Assembly: GCA_013399305.1 (NCBI GenBank)
Contig: VXAI01000115.1
Coordinates: 1,569,907-1,633,906 of the forward strand
DNA from: Rostratula benghalensis
Lineage: Eukaryota > Chordata > Aves > Charadriiformes > Rostratulidae
DNA: 64,000 bases
Direction: 5' to 3'
The stretch's first letter is position 1; each line of letters opens with the position of its first letter. A model generated the notes under the pieces. It searched no databases and was not told the DNA's origin. It worked only from the letters and a program-made list of their open reading frames with translations. Both the position numbers and the translations under genes were made by a program. This document shows, in pieces, positions 1-12,050 of the stretch.

Positions 1-63
1 CTCTCCTCTCCTCTCCTCTCCTCTCCTCTCCTCTCCTCTCCTCTCCTCTCCTCTCCTCTCCTC
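1..63. repeat. (CTCTC)n pentanucleotide microsatellite
   Basis: Perfect tandem CTCTC units from the first base of the window, decaying at about position 63 into CTTCTTCC. The array is cut by the window edge, so its true length is unknown. The pyrimidines lie on the + strand. It is simple sequence with no coding meaning. Confidence 0.97.
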
Positions 64-1120
64 TTCTTCCTAACATTATTATTTCCTCTCATTGGGTGTA
101 GCTGTGCTGTAATAACAGGGGATCAAGAAAAAGCAATGGCCACATTTAGGTTCCCTGTTTCTACATTGCTTCAGGGGAAATTGTTTGTGACAATCTTATT
201 TTTTGTCTAGACTGCTTCCTGCTCTTCAATAGCCAGCCTATACTCAGGGGCCATTTCCCCTCCTGCTCTCTTCCTCAGTCTGTTTATTCCTAGTTCACTC
301 ACACAGAAGGAAGAGTTGTGGACCACAGAGATATTCATATTTTATGTGTGAGGGCCTGCAATACTGAAACCTAATTTGATGAAGTAAAATAGTATTATAC
401 TATATTATATTATAGTATTATACTATAGTATATTATAGTATTATACTATATATACTATATATATAACAGTGTGTTATGTGGGTGACATATGTATTAAAAA
501 AGTCATCTGTTTATGTGTATTTTTCCTAAATACTACCCACAGCCCAAAGTACTCTTCAGTTATCATTTACAATTTAGTGTCATAGATAATTTACAGACTA
601 ACATGTTACCACTGCCCGGGGCAGGGCAGGCACAAGAGTGCCATTGAAGGGCACAGCAAAAGGAAGGAATCCCTCCCAGACAGGCACCTTTCCAGTTTTG
701 GCTTTGCTCCTGTATCCTGTCAGGCTAGATGAAAAGCAGAAATAAGATGCTTGGATTGTTGGCAGTACAATAGATAGTTGGAGCCAATCAGTTACCCATT
801 CTCTTGGTCAGTAGGAGGAGTAATCAGCAATCACCAGCCTCAGCACCCCAACCTGGAGGTATATGGAAGTGATACCAAACTGTGAGTGTCCCCTGTGCAG
901 GCACATGGTCTAGACTACAGTCCAGCACAGGCCCAGTAACAGAGCTCAAAAAGGCCCTCACTGCAGTCTATTGCACACAGTTGTGGTTATTCAGGAATAA
1001 GATGGCAATATTATTGCACAAAATACATATTTTAAAAGGCAAAATAAGTGAGACTTGAATGAGTTAATCAGTTTTGGTAATTTTCATTGTATTTTAATGG
1101 TAACTACAATAAAAATAGAG
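64..1120. other. Unique AT-rich sequence, no gene seen
   Basis: No convincing exon, RNA gene or recognised transposon. Apart from the 23-bp minisatellite at 389-457, the stretch is ordinary AT-rich sequence with a slightly GC-richer patch at about 600-720. Open frames are short and unremarkable. Confidence 0.6.
389..457. repeat. 23-bp AT-only minisatellite with palindromic unit, three copies
   Basis: The 15-mer ATAGTATTATACTAT occurs exactly three times, starting at 389, 412 and 435, so with a constant 23-bp period. Each 15-mer is itself an inverted repeat (ATAGTAT, one central T, ATACTAT). The linkers between copies also contain only A and T and differ slightly. This is more ordered than random AT-rich DNA and could extrude cruciforms or be length-variable. 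Confidence 0.85.
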
Positions 1121-1228
1121 CTTTTTCTTCCTTTTCCTTTTCCTTTTCCTTTTCCTTTTCCTTTTCCTTTTCCTTTTCCTTTTCCTTTTCCTTTCCCTTT
1201 TCCTTTCCCTTTCCCTTTTCCTTTTTAT
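1121..1228. repeat. (CCTTTT)n hexanucleotide microsatellite
   Basis: About 105 bases of tandem CTTTTC/CCTTTT units, regular at first and with CCCTTT variants towards the right end. It is pure pyrimidine on the + strand. Its translation gives a false Pro-Phe repeat on the + strand and a Lys-Glu repeat on the - strand, neither of which is a protein. Confidence 0.97.
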
Positions 1229-3027
1229 TTCCACACCCCCCACCCCCAAAGTGAAATACAATCTTAGCATTTCTGGAGTGTAATAAATTTGAATTGTGGT
1301 AATGAATCACTGAAGTATGACCCCATAGAAACAACAGAATGCATGTAACCATGAACAAAATGATTTTTGGAAAGATGGAGCAAAAACACTGTCAGCAAGG
1401 AAATGATTTCATGTCTCTGACACTGAGTTTTCAGTTTTTCTCTCTCTTCCCCATACTTTTCCCCTTTTTCATCTCTTTTGAAAGGGCTACACGGAAAACG
1501 TAGCTCATTGTTAAATGATCTGAGAAAACAGGCAGGAAAGAGAAAAGGGCAAGATAATTTCACTTGTACAGATGAGCAGACAGAAAAACAATAACAAGGC
1601 AATCAATTGAGCAAACAGAGGCTGGGACAGTAACACAAATGATTATGTACACACCATTCTCAAAATCTGAGATACAAACAAATTTGTAGATTATTATACC
1701 AAATAAGTTTGCTTATGGAAGAACTTTTGTCTGTGCCTACAAACCACTAAAATACTAAACAAAGGTAGTAATCTTACTCTTCTATGCAAGATTTTAGACT
1801 ATATCTGTGGCTCTGAATTACCATTCTTCCGTGGCATTTGTGGTAAATTGTTGACCTACATTACCTGAAGTTTGGGTACTTTGTCTACAGTTTAGTAATG
1901 CTAAAAATACAAAAATAAAGTCTGGAGATGAAGCCCTATGTCTGTTCAAGTTATGAACACATCATGGGAAATGCAAACTTTCTTCCATCACATGGAGATC
2001 TCAGAAGCAAGCAGCCAGCAGAGAAGAAAGCATACAAAGATTATAGCATGTTCTTATTTGCAAAGGTACATTTACAAGTAGGCACCCCAAGAAGACATTT
2101 AGTCTGTTTTCCTTTCTATTTTAGTGTTTAGTTTCTGAAATAGTGGGAATTTCTCTTAACAGAAATTCTTCAAATGGGTTTAAGTACCTTTTATTAAGTA
2201 CGTGGTTTGTTCAGAGGATGTTCAATACAAAGATATGGTCAAATTTAGTCACAGCTGATCGCCTAATTCTGTTAGTACCACTTAAAAACTGCATTGCTTA
2301 AGCAAACTTAAAAAAATGCTCATTGATATCAAATGCCTGCATCCAGGGGTTTCAAAATTCAGTTCCTCTTTGAAAGTTTGGCTTAATTCAGGAAAACATT
2401 TTAATACAAACTGAAGACCCACAGAAGCTAGCAAGTAATAATCTTGTGCTAAAAACCGAGAACATAGAATCACAGGAAAAAATATGGCTTTCCATTCTAT
2501 GCTTTGTTGCAGGTAGGATTAATTATACCTAGATTGCCTCCGAAAAATACTTCGGCAACACCTGCTCAAAGATCTGCCAATGATAGACCTCTCCAAAAAA
2601 ATTATTTCAGGGCTTATCTCTACTATTGGAATCTGTTCGCAAATGTTTAACTACAATCTCCTTTTTGTTATCTAAGCAACATTGTTGCCCACCAGTGAAA
2701 AGGAGGTTCTGCCTTTCCAAGACAATCTTTTAATGTGCTATAAACTGGTCATCTTATTCTTCTTTTACAGTGATTTAAATTTATGCTTGTTTTCCTCATA
2801 GGTAAAGTCATATGTCCTTTATTAAGTCTCTGCTTTTTCTCTCTTTGATGAATTCATATCCTCCTCAAAAATTTGTGCCTAAAGGAAAATGCAGTACTCC
2901 AGTAGGGTTGCTCTCAGAGCTGAGTATATTGGGTGGATTACTTCATTATCTCAGAGTCTGTAATCTTGTTCTCATATTTGTCAGAATGGTGTTTGTCCTT
3001 TTTTAGCTTTATTGAATATCTATATGA
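1229..3027. other. Unique sequence, no gene seen
   Basis: AT-rich unique sequence. I see no splice-bounded open frame with recognisable protein content, no tRNA-like fold and no transposon end. A C-rich run (CACCCCCCACCCCC) near 1232 follows the microsatellite directly. Confidence 0.6.
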
Positions 3028-3206
3028 CATGCCGAGTGAGGTGGTAGATGCTTCATCTCTGGAAACATTCACGGTCAGGTTGGATGGGGCTCTGAGCAAC
3101 CTGACCTTGTTGAAAGTGCTCCCAGCTCATTGCAGGTGGGATGGACTAGATGATCCTTAAGGGTCCCTTCCAGCCCAAACTGTTCTATGATACTAAGATT
3201 CTATGA
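3028..3206 (+). mobile_element. CR1 LINE, 5'-truncated 3' end
   Basis: Starts abruptly within the last codons of the CR1 reverse-transcriptase ORF (the forward frame reads EVVDASSLETFTVRLDGALSNL, compared with the usual [22 protein letters not shown]) and runs through the 3' UTR GGATGGACTAGATGATCCTTAAGGG to a tail made of TTCTATGA-type octamers at 3183-3206. Extreme 5' truncation is the normal outcome of CR1 target-primed insertion. It is not functional. Confidence 0.93.
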
Positions 3207-6200
3207 CTTGCTGTTGGTTTATAATTTTAATTCTTTTGTTCTTTTTTAATTATTTTTTTTGTGTGCAAAAATTGTACTGCTAAAAAATAAAGACTGATAT
3301 ATTTTCTATAATGAACTCAGTGAAAAGAATTTTGCCACTGTTTTCAGTAAAGCCTGGAATTTATTGCAAGATAGCCCCATAGAGATGTTAATCATAAGAA
3401 CATTACCTTGAAACTTGAGAAATTTAAAGCTTTTCTAATTAGAATTCTCTGTCAGCAGCCATAAAATATCATGTTTACATATGTATTTACTGCACTTTCG
3501 ACTAAATGCTTGAGAATGATGCTTCTTAGTAGCAAATATATGCATTTCAAAGAAAGCTAATCATTTATATTTAGTAGCTAGATATTGTTATTCTAGGTAT
3601 ACTTTCTAAACCTTGAAAGTTTTATGGGTCTCAAAAGAAGTAGGAGTAGCCTGATTTCACTAGGAAAAAAAATGTGAAAAGAGGATTTAGCTGACTGAGT
3701 ACAAGAGCCAGAGTGTGCGTCCTTTAAATTCAATTCTGTGATAAAAGCAGAGTTGTGAAGCAAGGGAGAAGCAGTCTGCGTGTTGATAACACACATGAGA
3801 AACTACAAAGAAGGCAGCTGACAAAGGTTTGCTTGTTAAAGATGGTCAGTAAAGGTGTGTTAATAATAGCAATCGCTAACTATGTTGAAAATAGCTCTTT
3901 AGCGCATAATATCATAAGCATTTCTCCAGTTCTCGCTAAGAAGACTCACCTGGTACTTGTGGCAGGAAAGCTCAACTGACTGTGGATCATGAAAAAGTTG
4001 ACATGTTATAATTGTTTGATCACATAGAGATGTGAAAGCAGCCCATTTCTGTAATACACTGTCAAGACAGCATTTTATCTGTAAGTGGTTAAGATATACT
4101 TGGCGATTCTCAAATTCTGTGAGATCTCTTATTCTTCACAATGAAATATGCTTCCTTCATTTTGGTGAGACTGGGAATCAATAGAAACATGCATCAGGTT
4201 ATACACCCGGGGATTGATTGCGGTAATCTGTTTAATTCCAATTTAAGAAAGCATTATAAGGAGGTGCATTTCACAACAAACGGTCTGATTTCCTGGCATC
4301 TATTAACACTTCTCAGTAAACAGGCTGTACAAATGGAAATGGCCTATGGACACTTAAGGAGGCTGGTCATAGAACCTTTGAAATAGAGCAAAATTTTTGT
4401 CAAACACATGAGTGTTAGTGTTTGTGTTGTTGACTATTTGATTCAGCATCCAGCAGGACTTATATGCAACTATTAGCATACAAGGCGTCTGCTGACATAG
4501 TGTGGCAGTCCTTTTTTTCATTGCTGTGCTGAGCCCACCACAGCTAATATGACCCACCTCTTCTGAGTAATGTCATGTTTAAGAAGAAGGAGCTAATGAG
4601 CAATATTGTAATGTAGATTTTAGAGTAGTTATGAGATGAAAGAATCACAGATGCAGCTGAAAGCTTGTTTTACTTTTAAAAAATGACCTTTGATTCTTGA
4701 ACTTTTTAATATTTTCTCTCTTTTCTAAAGGCATTTTATTCTGGAAAGCTTAACACACTCCCATTAGCGACATTTTCAGTCAAGAGCATCTGGGAAAATG
4801 TTTTGTTGTATTAAAACCCCATAAAAATATTCCCAAATTTGCTTTGTGGGGGATAACACATAGCAGCTGTATTGTAAAACCTCATGCTTTGCAGAACACA
4901 GTCCATCAGAAGAGATGTGTTTTGGTTCATCTGAGAGAAAGATGGCTATAAATCTCGAGGTGGCAATAGGAATTGTCTGGGAAAGCTCTGCTCCGCAGCA
5001 GAGGGATGGGGGCACAGAGGAGAGCCTGGTGGGAGATTAGATTTCCTGCCTGCCTGTCATTCCTCTGTGGCTCCTGGCCACTCCTTCCCTGTGCCCCTAC
5101 TGCTACACGCTCCCTATTTTATTTTCCTGCTTCAGGCAGCACAGCTTCCCCCTGCCCTCAGCGCGGCTCCCACCTCCCCAGCCTTCGCCTCATTTCACCC
5201 ACCTTTGCCTCAAGCAGAAGAGCATCTCCATCCCTTTCCTACCACCCACTTCTCTGAGCAGGCTGTAGAGTTACTTTATTTACTAACACGTTATTAGAGA
5301 GTTGCCTGCCTGTTAATAGGTGTGACTGCATCAGAAGAGTACCCCTGAAAAGCCTGGCTGCTTTCTGTCAGGGACACTCAATGCTTGACACAGGTGAGAA
5401 TGAGTGCCTTGATATCATAAGATGATTTCCTAATGGAGGTTCAGACCTTGGAGGTGGTGAGAAGCGTAGGTGGTGAGTGTGCGACATTGGATCTGATTGT
5501 ATATCTGCTTTATATTAATGGAGGTGGGAAGCTGCTAAGAGAGCTGTGATTAGCTCCCAGCTGGGTAAGTGTAGGTACCTTCCAAACTCCACTGGGATAA
5601 TTCAGCTCCTTTGACAATTCCCCAAAATTTTGGAAAATTAAGGGTTTTTTTGGTAGCCACCTGGTTATTTATTCAGGTTTTATTTGGCACAGAAAGGCAA
5701 AGCTGGTTTAGAATGTTTAATTTTTTCTCTGGGTAGCAATCTTTTCTGCCTAATAAGTCAATAGTATCTAGCCTTGTGAAATGTTTCACTTGTTCATATT
5801 TCTTACAAAAGTTGTTTCTGAACAAATATACTGTTGTCCAGTCTATATGTCCTTCTATTCATGACAAACAGCCAAATTCTGGCCCAAGAATCCTGATGTT
5901 GTCGTGTTTTTAAGACAGAGCACCGGGACTGATATGTTTTTAGAAATGCCAGTCTCCTGCAGTAATAGTGCTGAGTAATAAAAATAATTTGATGTTTGCT
6001 TTGAGGTACTGACATTTAATTAAAACAGAGGAAGGGTAAAAGGATTGTACTGATGTAATTACTTTTATGTCTGTTCATTTTATTGAAGAATATTTCTGTG
6101 TTTCAGGAATACTTTGGGGGATTTACACTGTGGTTGTGAAATGCTACATTTCCATACAATCTCTGAAATAATTCCATTGAATTTGCCACAAATACTTGCA

Positions 6201-7454
6201 GATAAGACACTGCATAATGCAGCAATGAAGTCCGAGAGGCACTGGATGCAAGCAGGTGCAACTGGAGATGCTATCACAGATTCTTTCATCCTGCTGCTCT
6301 CTTGCGTTTCGGACCCCAAAGAAGATTTCTGTGAATCTGATAGGCTGAAGAGGCTTTCCTATGCTGTATTATTTGGCAGTGATGTTGCAGGATAATGGCT
6401 GCAGAAATCAGCTACAGTGTTGAGGCTGGGGTCCAGTTGGGTCCCTTACTGAGGAACACAAGGCACTGCCACATCTGGATGCATCTCAAACACCTCCAGG
6501 AGCAGAAAAAGAAAAAAAAGAGCAGTTAAAAGGTCTGGGATCACAGTACCTTTAGTGTGAGAAAAAGCCACTTGAAGCCAGTAAAGATTACAGCCAAGTG
6601 TATGATACCCACCAGAGTGTGAAAAGCCTGGAATTAATGAAGGCAATTACTCACCAAGCAGTGTTCACAGCTCAGGGAAGGGGAGCTGCTCCTGCAGTGT
6701 CACACAGTGATGACCTCCTACAGAGCTGGTGGGGAAAGAGAACACTTGTCACATCTCCTCAACATTGGGTGGAAACAGGACTTCTTTTCCCTAAGTGGGT
6801 GCAAGGGGGGGGATGGATGGGAATTTCACTCTTTAGTTCTCTAACCAGAGACCAGAGAAACCTGGACATAGTTTCTATTGCCTGGGTCATTCACGGAGAG
6901 CAAAGAGAAGAGGATTTTCACTCCTTTCTCAGGCCTTTTATTTAGAAGAAGCATTGTGAAAAACAGCATGAGGTTTTTACACACTTTATCCCATCTGGTA
7001 CTAGGATAACAAGGTCATACAGATGTTCCATATTGTATCTTTCTTGAGGTAAGACCAGAGGAGACTATTGAAAAAATCAAGATTGTGATATATAAAGTTT
7101 GTGGGTTTTTTCTCATAGGCAGCTCTTGTTGCTCTTTTACTATGGTCATTTTTAAATTGAAAGCATGCAACAAATTGATGGCCTGTTTTTGTAAAATGTT
7201 ATGAAGCTGAGAATGTGGCTAGCTTTATGGATAGCACATGCGACCTAGTCAATGAAGGAAGATTCGTCTATATGTAAATATAAGCATCCTTCTAATATTT
7301 TGCATTGGAGAGGATAGAAATGTACACTTGGCTGGACAGAAATAACAGAGGTACTACCAGCCTAGTGATTTCAACAGGTTACCCCACAAGGTTCATCAGT
7401 GCAACCTTTTTATTTATTCAGTATTTGTCACTGGGCAAGGACCATGGCAGCAAC
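3207..7454. other. Unique sequence, no gene seen
   Basis: About 4.2 kb without a recognised gene or transposon. The patch at 4970-5260 is pyrimidine-rich and GC-richer than its surroundings, and it opens with a small hairpin (arms CTCTGCT 4986-4992 and AGCAGAG 4997-5003). Frames through this patch give a low-complexity Ser/Pro/Leu translation that I do not regard as coding. Confidence 0.55.
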
Positions 7455-7773
7455 AGCACTGTTAAAGTTTGGGGCCAGACTCTTTTCCATGGTGTCTGGC
7501 AACAGGACAAGGGGCAAAGGAGAGAAGCTGATACACAGGAAATTCCATCCCAACATGAGGAAAAACTTCTTTACTTTGAGGGTGACTGAGCACTGAATCA
7601 GGCTGCCCAGAGAAATTGTGGAGTCCCCTTCAATGTAGATATTTAAAAACCATCTACATGCATTCTTGTCCAACCTGTTCTCTGCAGACCCACTTTAGCA
7701 GGGGAATTTGGGCTAGATGATTTCCAAAGGTTCCTTCCAACCCCTGCCATTCTGTAATGCTGTTATTCTGTGA
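7455..7773 (+). mobile_element. CR1 LINE, 5'-truncated 3' end
   Basis: The forward frame retains the CR1 reverse-transcriptase C-terminus: [17 protein letters not shown], then [14 protein letters not shown], then a stop where active copies have Trp-Asn-Arg-Leu. The 3' UTR (TTTGGGCTAGATGATTTCC, then CCTTCCAACC) and a tail of degraded ATTCTGTG octamers end at 7773. The ATTCTGTG tail differs from the ATTCTATG tail of the copies near 3.2, 20.5 and 63.1 kb, so this is probably another subfamily. Confidence 0.94.
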
Positions 7774-8215
7774 AAAGCACAAGACTGTCCACATCTGAAA
7801 ACTTGCAATCCAGAGAGGTTGTCATCTCCCTCAGATCTGTATTTCCTTCATTAGATCTCATTGTGTTAAAAGTGTTTTCAAATAGTAAACCACTGACACC
7901 TTGCAGAGCTGCAGCCCAGCAGTCCTTGTAGGTTGCTGCATCTGGGTCCAGCAGCTGGGAGGGTCTGGACCTGCTTAGGTCTTCACTTGTGGGATTGGGC
8001 ATTCGCTGTAATGGCTACAATAGGAGTTAATGCTGTTTCTGAACATTTTTACTTTGTCCACTGCCTCTAAACATAGTCATGGAAAACAACAATTTACGGC
8101 AAAATAAGCTAGTCAAGGGAAAATCTGGGAAAACTGTGTTGCTTCCAATTTACAATTCATACCTAACGTATGCAAAAGTTATTAATGTATTGCAAATGTT
8201 GGGTGGCTGCTATGA
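7774..8215. other. Unique sequence between CR1 and LTR
   Basis: Unremarkable AT-rich sequence lying between the CR1 tail and the LTR target duplication. No gene or repeat is recognised. Confidence 0.55.
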
Positions 8216-8220
8216 ATGAG
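8216..8220. repeat. Target-site duplication of the solo LTR, left copy (ATGAG)
   Basis: ATGAG directly abuts the TG end of the LTR at 8221 and is identical to 8926-8930 on the other side. Five bases is the usual duplication length for ERVL-type (class III) insertions. Confidence 0.88.
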
Positions 8221-8340
8221 TGTTGTGGTTTAGGCCGAATTAGCCTACAATGGTGACAGATGCTCTCCCCCCACTTCTCCAGTGTGGGAGAAAAGGGGGA
8301 GAGAGAATGAGATTTACGAGTTCAGAATGAACTAAACTAC

Positions 8341-8346
8341 TTTAAT
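8341..8346 (-). promoter_or_regulatory. LTR polyadenylation signal ATTAAA
   Basis: TTTAAT on the + strand reads ATTAAA on the LTR sense strand. It lies downstream of the TATA box, as expected for the R region of an LTR. The assignment rests on position and sequence only. Confidence 0.55.
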
Positions 8347-8571
8347 GAAATATTAATAATAAAATTAATAGGAAATAATGAAATAGATAAAATATATATA
8401 GAACCTTATCAAGCTCCCAGAATGACAGACTGGACTCAGTGGCAGGTGGGAACTGGATTCCAGCTCTGGAGTCAGGAACACACGGATCAGGATCAGAGTC
8501 AGATAAACAGACAGCATCCTTTTTGGATGTTGGACACTGAAGAAAGATAGGCTGACCCTTTGACCCCTCAG

Positions 8572-8579
8572 CTTTTATA
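8572..8579 (-). promoter_or_regulatory. LTR TATA box
   Basis: CTTTTATA on the + strand gives TATAAAAG on the minus strand, roughly in the middle of the LTR and upstream of the ATTAAA signal. This order fixes the LTR orientation as minus. Confidence 0.7.
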
Positions 8580-8925
8580 CTGAGCATGGGGCAGATGGGA
8601 TGGAATACCCCAGTTGGTCAGGTTTGGGTCACCTGGCCTGTCTCCTCCTCCCTGGAGGTGGCACCTCTCTATGCTCTCCATTTCCAACCCTCCAATGGGG
8701 CAAATAACGAAATTAGCTGACCTGGGTTGTTAAAGCAATAAGTATAAGGAGGAGCCTCTCTGCATACCATTCCTTGGCATGAAGTACAAACGTTGGTCTT
8801 TTCACTCTAAAAGTGAACAGTTTTCTCCACAATATGCTGTTAATTTCAGAGAGTTAGAAGGGGCCTAGTTAAGTTGTAAAATTACTGAACAGAAAATTGA
8901 TTCTATTTTATCTCAAACCAGGACA

Positions 8926-8930
8926 ATGAG
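8926..8930. repeat. Target-site duplication of the solo LTR, right copy (ATGAG)
   Basis: Identical to 8216-8220 and directly abutting the terminal CA of the LTR. Perfect identity of both copies supports the element boundaries. Confidence 0.88.
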
Positions 8931-11900
8931 CTAATGTGCTCAGTGTAAATCTTCACTGACCCTAGAACAAAACTATATCCAGAACTGGCTATTGTAGACG
9001 GACTCTTGCTTTCAGTTCAGGTTAAACTCTCAAATATCCTAACCACCAAGGACTCTGTACACAGCTTAGAAGGTCTTTACAGACGTGGATACCACATTTG
9101 GGAGGGAGTGGATTTACTATTATCTATTCCACTGCTATTGCTTATTGGCATATCCTGCCTCAGTGGTAAACATGGGGCAGCTTTATCTTGGTTTCACTTA
9201 GGGATAAGCTGCCTCTCAATTATCTTATGGTAAACACAAGCAGTTACCACAATGGAGCTGACACGTTACGAATCAATATCTTACTTTATGCAGTGGTATG
9301 TTATTCTCGTGCTCATAAGCAAAATGATGTGCCTGCCATCTGTCATGTCTGGCTTTCCCTGGCAAGTGACTGCAGCTTCATCAGAGACACCATTACCTTA
9401 CTGACATATTCCAAGGATATATTTAGCTCTCATGACAGGGGGCTACGCTTTTTGTTTGTTTGCATGGTGCATCTCCCTATGGAGTTGAGCTGATTCATAC
9501 GTTGGCATAGAAGGGGGGTGACTGGACTTGTTTATACAGTAGCAGAGCCAGCATCAGAGCAGCACTGGTGCTGCTACTCATGATAGGCTTGTTATGTGAA
9601 TAAATACAGATGTCCCAGTTCTGATGCTGCCAGTTAGAGACCTTTTACAAGTTCAAAACTCCAATAAATGCTAAAAGAAAAAGATAGAGGGTCAGAGCTG
9701 GCTGCATCAACAAACAGCTGAAAGCCAAGTGGGTAGAAGACCTGGACATGGTCATGCTCAGAGACTTGTGGTCATTTGGAGCAGTGGATAGTGGAAGTTT
9801 TACAGACCTCCAAAATTAAATTATATTAGATGAATGATGATACAACTCTTGCGTGTCTTGAATATACTTTTTTTTTTTTCCTTCTTGGAATACATGTCAT
9901 ATTTCACTGAATACACAAATGTAAATAAATATTTTCACAAAAAAAACAACAAAAAAACCCCACAAAAAAACCCCTTTGCACTTGAGTAATATTGGTAACA
10001 TGAGTTTCTTAAGAATGTCTCTTGGAATACAGTGGGAATTTATATCCAGCCTTTGGTCAGTCAGAAAACATCAGAGAGTGGAAGTGAAAAATCTTAGCTG
10101 TAACCTCCTTCTCACCAAATAATGAACATGTAGCACTATTATTTCATCATTTTTAAGTTTACAAAAAAAGTTTGGGAAATGAAACAGGTAAGATTATTAG
10201 AGCAGTATGAAGTTAGGTGTGCTGTGTATCCTATTTATTTTATGAGAAAACAGGAATACCTTATAGCAAGGTATAAACAATGGCCTACTGTAATAAAACA
10301 TAAAATAATTTGCAGTGATAAAAAAACCCAAAACATAGTAAACTTAATATTTAAAGAGAAAACTATTTTAATATAAGACTATATAAAGCATACATCTATA
10401 TGGTGTGTGGTTAAGTGTAGTTGTGGAGGCAATCCGAAATTTATATCTAAAAATAAAGTATTAGGTCATGAAGAACAATGAATAATGAAGCACATATTCT
10501 AAAAGAGCTTGAAACTTGTGTCACTTATTCCTTACAGTACCTATTCTTCTGAGGCAAGCCAGGAAATGACAGAACCTTCTGAGAGAAGAAAGGTAAACAG
10601 AAAAAGAGGAGTAGGAGCGTTAAACAGTGAAACCCTTAGGAGTGATAGAGCTTCACAGAACGGAGACTGGGGAGCAGTTGCAAGTACTCTTGGGGAAGGA
10701 GTGATGCTGAACTTGGAAACATGAAACTAATCCATCTGGAGAAAAATTAAGCTGACACACATGTATGCAATGGGATGGAAAAACCTCTGGTGCAGTAATG
10801 CTGAAAGCAAAAAGGGTGTGTGGGTAAGTATTTGCAATGCAATATAGCTTAAAAAGAAAAGGCTGGTAGAGCAAGCAGCTGGATGGAGGGGAAAGAGGGG
10901 ATGAGAGCAGCAGCTCTCTTCCTACATAACTGCTGGCTCTAGGTCTTAGTAGTTACACATGGTTAAAATTACTCCAGAGGTAAAAGAGACCATTTTATAC
11001 AAAAAAGTTTAAAAAAGAACAGAAAAAAAATTCACCTTGACTGAGGAAAGGACTCCTCAGAGGTACCAGATAGCAATTAATTGGCAGGTGAAAGCATCAA
11101 GAGAAAGAATTTATTATTATTCTATATTAACCAATCAAATAAATTTATACTTACAAGCAGAATGAATATTCTGATAATGTGATGTGTTCAAAGGCAGAAG
11201 AGCGAACCAATCCTTGTGTGGAAAATGGAAAAGGAGAGTGAGAAAGCCAAGTAGTAATAAAAGAACAATATTGAAAAAAAACGTTGTCTAAACCTGTGCT
11301 TAAATAAGAAACTTTGTGTGCAACGTATTGAAGACTCAGGCTTTAAAGGATAAAGCTCTAATCTGTGGCCTAGAGCTCTTTGATCATACATTTACTAAAC
11401 TAGGATACATTTTGAGGGGAACCCAACAGAGATAGCAGCACAGAACCTAATTGCCCCTGCATTGCTGAAAGCCCTGGCCACAGGAGAAGCAAGGCAGGTG
11501 GTGAGAATGAATCTCCCACTGCAGATCCTCCCTTGTGTTCCTCCTCAGCCAGGCCTTAACTTCAGGGTGCAGTGCTGTTGCACTCCTCTCACCTTCCAGA
11601 AATACCCCCTTAGCCTCACCCTCTGGCTGTAGCCAGCACCTTGTATCACAGAGCAGGAGACCCAGTGGATGGGGATGTGATGCTGGATGAGGGCTGTGTG
11701 CTCAGAGCACTTCCCAGCTGCCTTGTACAGTTATGGTCCCTGTAGCATCTCCTGTTTTGAGAAGCCAAAACATCCCCTGTTGTGGGACCTAAGGAGGCTC
11801 TGTCTTACTTGTTGGGAAAAAAAGATGCCCAAAAGGCATGTAGCTAAGCTGGGGAAACACTGATGTGGACAGTGTAAATCCTTTCTGGTTAATAACATAA

Positions 11901-11939
11901 AGCCTCATAAATTACCTCCTTACCTGCAGACAGGAGGGA
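8931..11939. other. Unique sequence with an enhancer-like patch near 9.16-9.43 kb
   Basis: No gene is recognised. The part at 9160-9430 has fewer repeats and contains two FOX-type GTAAACA sites (9166-9172 and 9230-9236) and a RUNX-like ACCACA. Two overlapping open frames there (up to 101 codons) resemble no protein I know. An A-rich low-complexity stretch lies at about 9938-9974. The patch at 11400-11790 is GC-richer but has no CpG cluster. Confidence 0.5.
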
Positions 11940-12050
11940 GAACAAACATGCATTTATCAAAGGAGCTTAATTTAATAGCTCGTTCTATTTTGATAGCATT
12001 TCCAAGTTTCATTTGCGGTCAGGCAATGAAACGCAGCCCACAGGAAACAA
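11940..12050. promoter_or_regulatory. Candidate conserved non-coding element
   Basis: A repeat-free patch with a TCF/LEF-type ATCAAAGG site (11956-11963), AT-rich TTAATTTAATAG and an inverted repeat (GTTTCATT 12006-12013 and AATGAAAC 12025-12032, 11-base loop). Such a texture is typical of vertebrate developmental enhancers. Conservation could not be tested here, so this is inference. Confidence 0.3.

Larger units (their letters stand above)
8221..8925 (-). mobile_element. Solo LTR of an avian ERV (ERVL-like)
   Basis: A 705-bp element begins TGTTGTGGTTTAGGCC and ends CAAACCAGGACA on the + strand, i.e. perfect TG...CA ends, flanked by identical ATGAG duplications. The ends and the internal block TGGAATACCCCAGTTGGTCA match a widespread avian LTR family that I recall from songbird genomes. 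Signals place the sense strand on the minus strand: a TATA box at 8572-8579 and an ATTAAA poly(A) signal at 8341-8346, giving U3 about 8925-8550, R about 8545-8325 and U5 down to 8221 (boundaries inferred). No internal retroviral gene flanks it, so it is the product of LTR-LTR recombination. The intact duplication suggests moderate age. Confidence 0.92.

Noticed and set aside
1055..1358. Pro-Phe repeat protein on + and Lys-Glu repeat protein on -
   Set aside because: Both are translations of the CCTTTT hexanucleotide microsatellite.
2463..2478. CR1 tail-like CATAGAATCACAG
   Set aside because: Only about one and a half octamers and no CR1 3' UTR next to it.
8650..8664. CTCF-like motif in the solo LTR
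   Set aside because: Only about 12 of 14 positions fit and two mismatches fall in the core; too weak to list as a site.
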